This document shows, piece after piece, positions 43,972-55,606 of a stretch of DNA of 64,000 nt (position 1 is its first letter; each line of letters starts with the position of its first letter). The stretch covers positions 3,413,769 to 3,477,768 of the forward strand of contig FN649749.1 in assembly GCA_000310025.1 (NCBI GenBank), read 5' to 3'. The position numbers were made by a program, and so were the translations under genes. This DNA is from Ectocarpus siliculosus. Its lineage: Eukaryota > Sar > Phaeophyceae > Ectocarpales > Ectocarpaceae. Under the pieces are notes generated by a model that was not told the DNA's origin, searched no databases, and saw only the letters and a list, made by a program, of their open reading frames with translations.

Positions 43972-46900
43972 CTACAAGCCGTCGGTCGGCTCGTCGATCA
44001 CTACGGGCTCCGGGACAAAGTCCATCACGACGACTTCATCCAGCATTCCCTTGTCTGTGAAACGAGTCGGTAGGGCGGCCTCCAACTCGGGCTCGGTCAT
44101 CTGCGGGATGTCTTTCGGGATGTTGTCGAACTGGCCTCGAAGGTACGTGACCATCTCAAGGTAGACGGGGCCGAGACTGCCGCGCTTGCGCGGTTGGTAC
44201 AGGTCGGTGATGCAGAAGTCGCGCTCCATGATGCCCGCAGAGGAAGGGGCACCGAACACCGCCTGGGCCAGGGCCCGAAGGGCGGACGGCCATTGCTTGC
44301 CGTGAGCCCGCCAGTACTCAACGCCGCTCAGCTGCTTGTCTTCCTTGCTGAACTGCAACGCAAAATGGAAAATAGACGTGGGGGAGTACGGCGAGGGTCA
44401 AAATTGATGATGAGGTGTCGTTGTGAGAGCGAAGTTGTATTGCCATGCATGCATCGAGGTGGGGTGATTCATCCTCCCACCAGTGAAAACTTGAAAAACT
44501 TGCTGGTATCGTAACTCCTGGCTTGTACACGGATGTTGTTCAATACAAACACACCAAATACTGGATCTAGTACACTCCAACCGCGAAACGTTGTGGTGTG
44601 TGCGCAGTCAACCCTTTCCGAAGAAAGAACACACTCAGCTACGAGAACAACTGCAATCTAATACAGAAACCCCGCACCTTGAAGACACGCCACTTGGTGA
44701 GGATGCCGTCGGCTTCCTGTTCAGGAGTGTTGGTGTGGTTGCTCGCGGGTTCCGCGTCTTCGTCGCTGCTGGAGTCGAGGACTCCCTCTTGCGCGAATTC
44801 CGCTTGGCGCGGATCGACGGCGACGCTGCCAGCGGTTTTCACCGCTTCGCCCTCGGCTCGGGTTCCACCACGACGGGAGTCTTCTTTTCCTGTTCTCTGA
44901 TGAAGGCGATGCCTTTGGCCAGAAGGTCGCGTGCTTGGTTCCTGATCACCTGCTTGACCTTGTCCGGCTCCTTGAACCCTCCCATCTGTCCGACGGTAGA
45001 TGCTTCGAGAGTGTCGATGTACTTCATACCTCGCGCCGAGGGACAGAGGAACATCGCCATGTCGAAACGGTGACTGTGGGTCCCAAGCCCGCTGCCGTAG
45101 CGCCCCTTCACAAACCGTTTCGCAACGGCCTCTGCAAAAGCCTCGCGAGTAGCCATCGCGACCTTCGTGAGGTCTGTGTGAGGTCGAGTCGAAGCCGCAG
45201 GCACTTCGTCCTCCTTCTGCCCGATCGCCCGAACGGGCGTCACCGTCAGCGGGCGCATCGGCTCGAGGGTGGAGGTCGCGAGGACAACGAGTCGCTGTAG
45301 CCCACCCTGCGCGGTTGATTCGTAGGTAATCTGGCTGTAGACGACGACTGCCTTCACGCCGTTGATGATCGTGTACACCTCCTCAACCTGAAATCAGAAT
45401 AACAGCAGTGGGTGGACGGGCAATACACGTGGTCGTTAGCTAACTCTGGAACAAGACACAACGTTCAAACCACACAGAGGGAGGAGGGAAGGGGACGGGA
45501 GCGGGGAGCGTACCGATTTGTTGCACTTATGGTACAATTGTGACCGTTGACCACCCGCACATCAACGAGGAAGGAAACAGCCCGGGATATTCCTATTGGA
45601 ACACCCTCGCATCGCGTATGTTTGCACCCATTTGCACCTACTTGCGTTCATTTTTCGGAGGCAGACTGACCAGGAGAAACACACATTACGATACACCTTG
45701 ATAGAACAATATGTCGAGCTTGGCCAGCTGTCAAACGCACAACAGCAGGATACACAATCCACAGGGCGCATTCGGAGGGCCACTAAAGACCCGCGAGTCA
45801 ACATGCTTCAGGCACTACGATTTCTGCATTCCAGGGAGCGAGCCAAAAACTTGGTGCAAAAGTACCCCGCTTTGCTCACAACAAAGCATGGTGAGGCATA
45901 TGCGAACCCTAAGCTAGAACAAACACGGCCGCCAAATGAAGCGTACTAACAGCGTAGGGTTTTGGTCCGGGAGGGGCAGCGCCAGAACGTCGGGTAACAT
46001 GGATATGGTACAGCATACCAATGATGGCTCTACAGACGTATATATTTAGACCACATACTGATGGCTCTATCGACGTATATCGTTAGGTGTATTTCTTCGT
46101 CGTGCATCCCCACACTAACGATAACACAACAAAAAACAGAATGGCGCCCAAGAGGTGATTGACAGCACGGGGGACGTGATGCGCAAAAACGTAGTCAACA
46201 TACCTCCTTTTTCCTGCTCCTCAAGGGGAACTCCTTGTCGCTGTCGAGGTAGAACTTCTTGAGGGCATCCCACCTCTCCAGGACTCGCAGTAGCATCCTG
46301 CAGATCCTGATCCAGCGCTGCGCAACGGCTTGCGACAGCTTTGCGGTTGACCCCTTCCCTTGGGACATCTCGTCGATGATTTCCTCCAGGGCGATCTGCA
46401 ACCCCGGGATTGAAAACCAAAAGGTCAGAGAAGTCAAACGAAGAACATGTTGCTACGCATCAATGAATCGCGTGCTCAGCGGATGATACGTCAACTTATA
46501 TTTGGGCAGTTCATGAACTAACTAATGCGGTTGGTGTGCGCACGACAACGAACGTGTACGGGTGGCAGAAGGCACCAACATGCGAGGTATATAGGAATGG
46601 GCGCATTTGGGCGGCATCTCCGCAGGTGGGGAGCTTATTCCCTTATTTCTCTATGAAACACACCAGATTCCAACCCCACGGGAAGATCTGCGAAAGAAAC
46701 TGTTGACACTCTACGTGTTCGTTGATGTTGCCTGACAGACATGCAGAAGCGATCAAAAGGATAAATCAGGCAGGATGCAAAACACGAAAAGAAAAACCTC
46801 GACCATTGCCTGTAATTGCGCTAGTTACAGGAAGAGGGACTGCCCGTCCCCTCCGGCTACCTTAGACAGGCAGGGAGGGCGTCATTCTTCTAATTGTTAC

Positions 46901-49900
46901 TTCAGGCGCGCATTTCCCGGCTGCCCCAATGTATTCTCATAGAGTCGAGACTATTTTCGACGGCGAGGCCTGCCACCTCATAATCTTGGCGATTACTATG
47001 CACGACACACGGAACCATCCGCAAGAGTTGGAATTCGAGTACACAGCAGTTTGGGAAGGATACACGGTAGCTAACCTTGTCGGCGGCGGACTTGTTGAAG
47101 TGTCCAACTATCCCCTTGATCAGTTCGAGCAAGTCGCGACAGAGGGGGTTCTTCGACTTTTCCTTGACCTGCGTCATGCCCGTTCCGTCGATAGTAGCAC
47201 GGTTGAGAGCATGCGGCAGGCACCACTCCCAAGGCCACGCCTGCGACACGCCTTTCCGGACGTCAGATCCGGCATCCGTCACCGCACCGGCGATGTCCTC
47301 GTCTCGGATACCATGCTGTCCTAGCACTTGGCGCACCCACTTGCACACCACGTCGCCGGTTTGCGCCCCCGGAGGTCGAAATCCCCTGATAGCGAGGAGA
47401 TGTGTCTTGACGTTCATCTTCTCGTCGAGGTAGAACACGCGGACACCTGAGGAAATACGATATCGTGTATATCAACCACGATCGCCGTTAGAGCATGATT
47501 GCCAATGATGGATGAGAGTCTGAATAACGGCGAAGGCTCGGATCTTGCAACACATTCGTACAACGAGCATGGAACGACCTAATGCAAACTCCTACAGTCA
47601 TTCCCGCTTAAAGACACACGGAAAGTTTCTGTAAAATTCCGGGGATGATAACTTACCATCCCCGGGGTCAACGGAGGCGTACCATACTTCAAAAGACGCG
47701 CAATTGCAGCAGGGACACTAACCCGAAGCGAAAACAACGTGGTGGTGGATTAAAGCTGTGCGTACATAGTTGCAACAGCGCTGTCAATGATTTTGCACGT
47801 TGTCATTTTTGTTGTGGTTTTTTTCTCTGTTGCTTTGGCGTCGTCCCCAAGTGCAAAACCTTGCCGATATGCATATATATCATCACCAACCCCCCCAAAA
47901 AGTAGAAAGACAACCATCGTTGCAACCCCGATACGATCCTGTACACCGCCTGCGCCACCGGCTACATTCCAAACAGGAAAGGAGCAAAACTGTACCTGAA
48001 ACGAAACTACAATTATTGTCGGAGCACCCACAACGCAATTAAAAAATAATGTAAGAGTAATTTGCGGCAAAAGAGAAGAGTCCATCGCTCCTGCCCAGAG
48101 GTCGAAATCAGGAACACGAAGAAAGCATTACAAGCCAAGCATGATTTCACGAAAACGGATCGAATACCCACACAAAGCAGTAGCGGCAGCAGCCGCAGCC
48201 ACAGCAGCAGCAGCAGATCGCTGTGCCGTACAGTTTGAAAGGTGTTCTGCAGCATCATCTCGGGGGTCCTGCATGCTGAAAAAAGTACCCCCTGTTCTGT
48301 ATATCTGCAGGGCACCCTGCTAACATTTTGTGTCTTTCAAGCGGGGTCGACTACTGTTCCCCCGCCCCTTTCAAAAAAAATTACCGGGTCGCAACTCGGA
48401 ACTCGAAAACTTTCCACGTCAATGCTGTCAAAAGCCGGGGGGGACGGGTATAAAAATAGATGAGTCTAACCTCGGCAACCTTACCGATGTACTTGAGGCC
48501 GGAGACATGGCTCGTCCACAGGTCGCAGTTCACGTAGAGGATAGGGATAGTGGCGTTGCGCAGAGTCTTCTGCATGGACGCGTTGAACTCCTGGGTCGTA
48601 GCATGATACATCTCCGCGATCACCTTCTTCACCTGCAACGTGTACGCCAAGTATGTAGAATGGACGAACAAGTGAATATTTGGTTGGTCCATCTCCACGT
48701 TGAGGAACATCATGGCCGAATAATAACAACACTAACACGACAGAACCTAAAGGACTAGAGTGCTAGTGTTAAAGACAAGCATTATATTCCATCCAACGGT
48801 CATCGGTACGTTACGCTTGCCCCCGTCGAAGCTTTTCAACTCATAAGACTACACTTTGGGGCAAAAAGTAGGTTGGGGTGGACGCTGATGAGCACATTCT
48901 AATTTCCTATACTAAGTCAAAGGCCACGGCAATCGCCAGTCGATGGGTTAGGGGAACAAAAAACGAGCGTGGTTGAGATTCAAAGGTCTATTGCCAAGGG
49001 GAATAAATAGGCATTATGGATGAACGAGAACGCCGTTGTAGCCATGAAGGGATCAATCTATGTAATATCTATCGACAGACAGCCTGCACAATCTATTGTT
49101 GTCGACGACAGATTTCAGAAGACCGCCGGGTAACTCAGTGTTGCGCAACAATGTCTATCGAACACGGCCGGCCAATTCTGTTGTTTTCAACAACGTCTAT
49201 CTACATCTTCGCAGCCGAATATATTGTCACCAACAATGTCTATTAGAAGAGAGCCATGAAATATGGCGTAGCGAACGGCATCTATTGGAAGATGGCGGAC
49301 GAAAAGTGCTATTGCCAACAATGTACATGTCATATGACAAGTCCTTATCTATGGTTGCCAACAATGCCTATCGGAACCATTCCTGCAGAAGATGCTGTTC
49401 CCAACAGTGCCTATTGAAAGAAATCATTTCAACTTTATTGTAGCGACAAAGTCTATGGGAAGATTCATCGGAATTCTATTGTTGCCAGCGGCATCATACG
49501 ATAGACAGCCCGGGGACGCTCTTGCAGCTAGCAATTTCTATTGCTACCCACATTTTCGGGGTTCCTGTAACGGCAATGTTCTATTGGTGGTCTATTGTCC
49601 AAGGTATAAGCAAAGCTTACTGGCACCCGTCGCGCACCCATCCAAAACAGGTGCACACAAGGAGTAAACACCCACCACGCGACACGCCTACTACGAAGTG
49701 CTTCTACAAGCCCCCACATCATGTGCTCACCGCCTTATTGTTGATACCGGTGACGTCGAAGTCCTTGTTCAGGAGTGAGTACAACCGGCGTACGGATGAG
49801 CGCTCAACCCGGTTAAAAGGTTCAGCCGAATCAATGGGGTACGCCTTGACGTACTCCTGGACGATGAAGCGCTGCGGATCGGTCCGAAACAGCTTGCTGT

Positions 49901-50774
49901 TTCGGGCAGCTTCAAGCTCGTCGTAGGTCTCCACTGCCCTAAGAACCACCACACACACCGGAAAAAAGAAATGGACAAGTGCGCCAACGGTCACAAACAT
50001 AAATCAAACCGACGTGCACGATTTCACATTGGCAACACGAAGATGCCAGTCAAGATGCAAACTAGCACACTAGGGCAAGAAGAGGAGCCTATTTCACTGC
50101 TGTTGGTCCATGCACCACTGGTTGGTACTCCGCAAACAACACAACGCAGCGCCATTTCATCCTACAAACTATCGACGAACAGAGAAGAAAATCTCACGTA
50201 AAAAAGAAAAAAACGTATTCCATCCAACAGGCAACGGGTAAAAGACGCTCGTTGAGCCCATCACCATATGTGCCTGTGTCCATGAGGTTACAGCAGCAGT
50301 AGATCACACTCACTTTGCTTCGGCAGTCTTCGTCTTGCCACTCTTGATACCGTGGGTCTGAGCCAAATGATTCGTGGCGCTTGATGTCTGCTTGTTGTTG
50401 ATTTTGAGGGTCTTGGACATGTTGCGGCAGTGATCATCGGCCATGCACATGAAGAGCTGGGGCCTCTCCAGCGGCTTTCCCTTGTTGTCCGTGGGCCAAT
50501 CTTCCTTGGCTACCGTTTCCAACCTCACACCCCAGTGGTGGATGACGCTGGTGCTACGGGGGTGAACCTTTGCTCGGAAATGGCCGTCCTTCGGGGTGTA
50601 GTTGTTGATGGCGGTTTGAACGGCACTGGGCACATCCTCCGGAAAATCGATTGTGCTTGCTGTCCTAGGACTACCGCTGCTGCCACCGCTGCCGCTGCCG
50701 CTGCCCCTGCCGCTGCCGCTACTCCGAACCTCGAATATCGGCGCGAGTTGTGGTTCTGGAGGAGCACCATCAGC
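43972..50774 (-). CDS. hAT-type transposase, seven visible exons, one frameshift
   Basis: Exons in reading order: 50314-50774 (cut by a gap), 49731-49938, 48485-48632, 47076-47446, 46204-46395, 44678-45387, 43972-44352 (stop). Junction phases are 2, 0, 1, 0, 0, 0. Exon 1 has a Gly/Ser-rich lead, then a BED-type zinc finger: CMADDHC about 20 residues before HLAQTH. Later come DLWTSHVSG, FYLDEKMNVKTHLLAIRGF, TDAGSDV and CLPHALNRAT (RNase H-like core with catalytic Asp candidates). The last exon carries EYWRAHGKQWPS and APSSAGIMERDF, the hAT C-terminal dimerisation region. hAT transposases cut and paste DNA and leave 8-bp target duplications. Exon 44678-45387 is 710 bases, not a multiple of three. 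Near 44843-44865 the frame ends in a stop, while the next frame continues as EGEAVKTAGSVAVDP to the exon end, a one-base loss or sequencing error. Six introns are many for a transposon, so host domestication is possible. Confidence 0.72.
49015..49605. repeat. Second degenerate satellite array, related to 42905-43635
   Basis: Built from variable units with caacaatgtctat, ctattgttg and ctattggaag words spaced about 55-70 bases. Its right end, tctattggtggtctattgtcc, is the reverse complement of the left end of the first array (ggacaatagaccatgaatgt region). It lies in the transposase intron between exons 49731-49938 and 48485-48632. Confidence 0.65.
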
Positions 50775-50874
50775 NNNNNNNNNNNNNNNNNNNNNNNNNN
50801 NNNNNNNNNNNNNNNNNNNNNNNNNNNNNNNNNNNNNNNNNNNNNNNNNNNNNNNNNNNNNNNNNNNNNNNNNN
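50775..50874. other. Assembly gap, 100 N
   Basis: Placeholder gap inside the 5' part of the hAT transposase. The open frame on the left (ADGAPPEPQLAP side) runs directly into it, so transposase N-terminal residues are probably missing. Confidence 0.97.
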
Positions 50875-51180
50875 GCGGCCGCGCTGGGCGCGAGACGCGG
50901 CGGGCAGTGTCTTTTGTGCCTCGGTCTCCCTCGACGCGAAAGGAAAAAGCACTGGATTGATTGGTAGCCGTGAGGTTTCTATAACAGACAGACCACAGCA
51001 GCTGCACACAGCAGCAGCCCCCAAAACAAAACGATTTGACCTATTCTTTGTGTACCGCAGCCGGTTGCGCCGCCACCTCCTCACGCACACTGCGCCACCG
51101 TCGAGGCCGCGCTGCGCGCTGGGCGCGAGACACGGCGCGCAACACCTTGTGTGCCTTGGTCTCCCTCCTCGCGAAAGAGC
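50875..51180. repeat. Direct repeat beside the gap
   Basis: gccgcgctgggcgcgagacg plus tgcctcggtctccctcgacg at 50878-50935 is repeated as gcgctgggcgcgagacacgg plus tgccttggtctccctcctcg at 51114-51172. Spacing is about 235 bases. The first copy starts at the gap edge, so the gap may contain further copies. Confidence 0.7.
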
Positions 51181-52850
51181 CGGAGGCTGAAACATCGAAC
51201 AGCGCGTTTTTGAAAACAGGGACGACGACAACAACAACAACAACAACGGCCTACAAAGTTTTTTTTGTTTATTTCTTTATATGACACTACGAATCCATCT
51301 CTATCATAGAAAAGAGTCTAAGACAGATTAGCAATGAATTCATAGCGTCAGAAAGTACCTGTATGTCTACGGTTTCCCAGACAGCATATAGGGACATCTC
51401 CCCTGCGGGAAACAGGCTCAACAAGACAGTTTGGTAGCTGTCTTGTGTGTCTCATATATGTTATGTTGGGAAGGTGTAGAGGAAATGTGTAAGGTACTGG
51501 TCGGGCGTTTTGTGTGTGGTACCCTTTTAATCGTGGGGCATGAATCTCCCTCAGTTTACAAACATATTGTCAATGTTGTACGCGCATGTACCGGGTATGT
51601 ATATGTGTGGACACATTTCGGAGTTTGTGCGGACCCACGGGAGTGGTCTCACTGTTTTCTTACCTTCTTGTGTAATATTTCGTGTTGTTATAGATGTGCA
51701 AATGGCACGGGAGAACATTCATTCTTTCATCACTGCCTCCTGACGTGGTCGCCGATAGAGGCGTGTGGTTGAGGTTTCATCACCGACATGTGTGTGTGTG
51801 TTAAATGCAGTGGGTATGGTTACCTATCTCGCCCGTGTGTAGGCAAAAGGTATAGCTACCTCTCCCATTATAATAGTAGGCAGCGTGGACCACAAGTAAA
51901 GACAGGGTCTATCATTTCATGTATGTTACATCATTTGTGTTTGGCATGAGAGGAATGAATGGGAGGTTGTTCTAGTTTGTAGGTAATTTTGACGGTGTAT
52001 GGGCAGGGGGAGTACTCCCTGTGTCCGTGTTGTACCCAGGTGTTGTCGCATCATCAGTTGACAGCATGTGTCATGGACAGGTAGACGTGGAGGGCGGCGA
52101 CAGGTGAGGCAGCTGCAGTGTGTTGTGCATTGTAGCATGTTGGGCTTGTACATAGCGTAGTCCATCCTTCGACCACACACAAAGGAGCGAAGTCCATCCT
52201 TCGACCACACATAAAGGAGTTTGTTCGTACCTGTGGGGATTTTTCGGAGTCCTGGATCAGCCCAGAGCAGCAGCAAGGAGCAAACGCAGTGCAGTATGCT
52301 ACTACAGCTTTACAGTCCGTCCTCCCCAAGTCCTATCGGAGATGATTAGTATCGCACAACGGCTGGATCCGAAATGCCGGCTAGCTCCGCAATCCAAGAG
52401 AGGTGGGTGGCTGAGCTAAAAACGGAATGACTGCATGCGTGCGTGCTCCTCTCAGCAGATAGATGTGGCTGGCTGGCTCTTTGAAGTAAGTGCAGATTTC
52501 TGGTTCAGCGGAATTTGTCAGAATTCCCAATTTTTCCGTTGTCACCTGGGTGTATGGGAGTTTTCATGAAAGGTGCACAGAAATCGACTATCCTCATTGC
52601 AAGGGACACGTTTCATTTTCAGTGTTCCCCCTTGCGGTTTCGAAGGTCAAATATGCGGTTGCCCACTGATTTTCGCATCGCTATAAGCTATAAAGCTCCT
52701 AATTTTTAATAGGTACAGAAAGACGCGCGGATTAAAACAACTTCAATTTGTTTTTACATCGATTCTTTTTTATTTTCTTTGAGACTAATATCTGAGCCCG
52801 CACAGAATGGCACAACATACTTCACCACTCGCTTCGCTGACTTTTGAGTC
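51181..52850. other. Intergenic, no gene recognised
   Basis: Contains the fourth cgaatccatct family copy (51282-51340) and a short direct repeat, gtccatccttcgaccacaca, at about 52161 and 52193. Open frames are short and motif-free. Confidence 0.4.
51282..51340 (+). repeat. Dispersed repeat copy, cgaatccatct family
   Basis: Reads gacactacgaatccatctct, then agaaaagagtctaagacaga and ttagcaatgaatt, after a T-rich run. It is the closest relative of the copy at 12069-12131 and is on the same strand. Confidence 0.65.
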
Positions 52851-53345
52851 GTGTCTTTTTTGTTGCGCCTGTTTGTTTGTGGCGATGCAATTCAAGGCCA
52901 ACGCTACACCCTATGGACAGCAGTTTCGCGCTGGCTTGCACGGAGGGTCGTGTTGCTCCCTGCTGGTGTCTCCGGGCTGCCGTTGTTCCAACAGACGTTG
53001 CCGGGGTATCCACCATTCGCGCTCGGCAGGGGCTTCCCGTTTTGCCCGATAGGCTACCCGCTTTTACCTCTAGTGCCGTATGCTCAACCAAGCTTGGCGG
53101 GTGGCCTGGTTGCACAGCAAGCATTGGCTGCCCCGGTAGCGCAGGCTGAGTCCATGCCTGTACCGGGACATGGCGGGGCGTTTGCACAGGCTGCCTCCGT
53201 GACTGTACCGGGACACGGCTGGACGGTAGCGCAGGCTGAGTCCATGCCTGTACCGGGACATGGCGGGGCGTTGGCGCAGGCTGCCTCCGTGACTGTACCG
53301 GGACACGGTGGGACGGAAGCCTGCACCGAGGAGATGGCTGTGTAA
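52851..53345 (+). CDS. Small ORF with 30-residue tandem repeats (PGHG repeats)
   Basis: 164 codons on the plus strand. The last third is two copies of a 90-base repeat (starts 53136 and 53226), each made of two 15-residue halves of the type VAQAESMPVPGHGG and AQAASVTVPGHG. The frame ends in TAA and then stays open into the oxygenase-like exon. The stop is overlapped by a gtgtaagc donor-like site, so both could once have been one gene. The repeat resembles extracellular or linker repeats but I do not recognise a family. It may be a recent tandem expansion rather than a functional protein. Confidence 0.35.
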   Translation: MSFLLRLFVCGDAIQGQRYTLWTAVSRWLARRVVLLPAGVSGLPLFQQTLPGYPPFALGRGFPFCPIGYPLLPLVPYAQPSLAGGLVAQQALAAPVAQAESMPVPGHGGAFAQAASVTVPGHGWTVAQAESMPVPGHGGALAQAASVTVPGHGGTEACTEEMAV

Positions 53346-53420
53346 GCAGTGCAGGGTCTCCGATCGGGTTTGCTGAATGCCCGTAAAGCGGAGCAAGGGT
53401 TATCGGGACAGCAGCGCGGC

Positions 53421-54082
53421 ATGGAACGATTGGCGATCGATGATTTCAGAGCCACGCAGTACGGGAAAAAGGCATACCGCGACCTTCATGCCCAGGGGTA
53501 TTTGGTATTCCCTGTTTGCACCCCCGCCGAAACGGAAAAGATGAAGGATGGGTTGAACAATTTCTATCCGAAGGACGATGAGGGGGGGCTTAATGTGAGC
53601 AAGATGAACAGGTATGCTGCTGTAGACTCGCAAAGGGGTGGATGATTGACGTCACCGCGGAGGGGCTGGGAGATGGATTCGCAGCCGGTGCGAACGAGGC
53701 TGCGGAACGATGGCATTTGTGTTGCAAGCCACGGACTATGGGCTCAGCGACGAAGTGGATGTCGAAAAAATGACTGTTCTCCTCAGCGCCGCTGGAAAGC
53801 AGAATCAAATGCTTCACTAAGGACCAATTCGGGTCTGCCGTCGGGCACCGGCTGCACGGCGAAGGTCAGCGCAAAGTCCGCCAATCGGCACCCTACTCTG
53901 GAATCTTCGTATTTCGTGACCAAGATTTCCTGCATGTCATCGACGGGAGTCACAAGGACTTTGACAAAGAAGACAGCTTTCACCGGAAAGACGCGCACAA
54001 GATAACTACTCCGCCTGGGCACGCGATCCTTTTCCACAGTTGTCTCGTACACGCTGGATCCACGTACAACCTCGTCAATTGA
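53421..54082 (+). pseudogene. Phytanoyl-CoA dioxygenase (PhyH)-like, apparently decayed
   Basis: An ATG at 53421 opens MERLAIDDFRATQYGKKAY, then LHAQGYLVFPVCTPAE, the N-terminal helix-strand of PhyH-type Fe(II)/2-oxoglutarate oxygenases. The exon ends at 53611 with gtatgc. At 53900-54082 the sequence FLHVIDGSHKDF, then TTPPGHAILFHSCLVHAGST, ends in TGA; these match the GSHK segment and the distal iron-binding His of the family. In between (53640-53900) the family-like pieces lie in different frames (HGLWAQRR, then VDVEKMTVLLSAAGK, then TKDQFGSAVGHRL), and the obvious splice junction (phase 2) does not restore the downstream frame. Either small introns were missed or the copy has frameshifts. 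PhyH relatives hydroxylate diverse small molecules; the substrate is unknown. Confidence 0.5.
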
Positions 54083-55606
54083 GTTGGTTCTGGTGTGGGA
54101 TGGCGATGTCAAATGGTGGTGCGAGTGGGCTGTGGAGTTGTTGTTGTTGAATTCTCGGGGCGAGGTGGGTGTTCATTCGAGATACAGAAGTACACTAAAG
54201 AGTTGAACCGATCCATCTACATGCCGCGGCAGGTCATCGCTGAAATGAACAACGTGACCGTCAGACATCAGGTCAGAGTGTGTCAAGCGCTACGCGTACC
54301 ATCCCTGCGCGAACAGCAATGGCAATGAATGTGCTGTGAGTAAACCAGGGCCTCACTCACGTGGGATCAACGAGTAACATTGTGTCGTGTAGTGGAGCAG
54401 TTAAAAATGCAGAGCGCGACAGAACGGCGACGAGACAAAACGCCGCTACTCCCTAACTTACCGGGGGCCGATTCAATTGAGATTGTCGCCGCCAACCACG
54501 TGAAGGCGGCAAACACACGTGCATCATCCGTAGAAACTTGTCGTTTTGTTGTATTCTGTGGCCGGACCCTCTTGCGACATTGCACTGGGGGAGGAATGTT
54601 TTCCTGTGTGGCCCTAGACCAGAGCTCGAGGTTTATGTTAGAGTGCCAAGGTCAAAAGATCAATAACAAGCGGATGTCGACGAGTTTGTTACGATATGCA
54701 TTTTGCATTTGTCTCCATGGCCTATTTCTGTGGCTGAATTTCGACTTTTCACAACGCTTAAACCGGCCGGCAAGGCAGGCAGCAATATTCATTCCTACGA
54801 TGCTCACTAGAGGGACGTCCGAACGTCGCGGGACATACTGCTGGATGGCGGAACGATCTACAGTGAAACATGCATACAATGAATGGCTCCTGAGAAAAGG
54901 AGACCACCAAAGCAAAACGTTTTGCGGCGTCAACGCCACGCTCAACGGAATGTCTCTCCATGAGCGCCCGCCGCGATGTTGGGGCGGCATGGGCAAAGTG
55001 GACCTCCAAACTATTAGTATGTGTTTTCAGTAGAGCGAGTGTTTTGGGGGGTCGGCGGGGAGCCTCAAGCGGCCTATTCAAGGCCGCGCCTTGAATAATA
55101 TGGCCGGCCATTTGCAACAGTATCCAAATCAGTGTCGGGGGGGTGAAGCCACAACATACCCTCCTCCATCCACACATTTTCCTCGCCCCACTCGCTCTAT
55201 TCGAGCAGCCCCTCGACACTAACATGCTGATTCAGGGGATACGAGCTTGTACCAAGGCGGCTGAACGTTTCTGCAAGAGAAATTTTATCTAAATTGCAAG
55301 TCAGCGTTCGTGCACATCATTTCCCTCGATGGTAACTGGCGGCCCAAGACTCCCCAGTGCCACAATGTTAGCCCTGTGGAGAGCCTAGACCTCTTTGTAC
55401 CTTGCCATACAGGACGTTGAGTTTTGACGTCATACCCGTCCGTTTGTCAAGGTGTGGTTGTCGGCACTCGAGGCCTTGTCAACGTCTAGGCGGCAACATG
55501 ATTGTGAAGCCCCAGGAGAAATAAATGCAGCTCCGCCTGTCGTGAGAGCACAGCGACCATTTCTGTTCCGCACCCTGCCCTTCAGCCTAAATCTTGCGAG
55601 CCTACA
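54083..55606. other. Intergenic, no supported gene
   Basis: Contains a 217-codon plus-strand open frame (54380-55033) with no recognisable motif, and a perfect 10-bp inverted repeat at about 55075-55097 (tattcaaggc, three bases, gccttgaata) with ggcc on both sides. The 3' UTR of the kinesin gene probably overlaps the right end. Confidence 0.4.

Noticed and set aside
54380-55033. 217-codon plus-strand open frame
   Set aside because: Long, but no recognisable motif, no splice partners and mixed composition; not supported without expression data.
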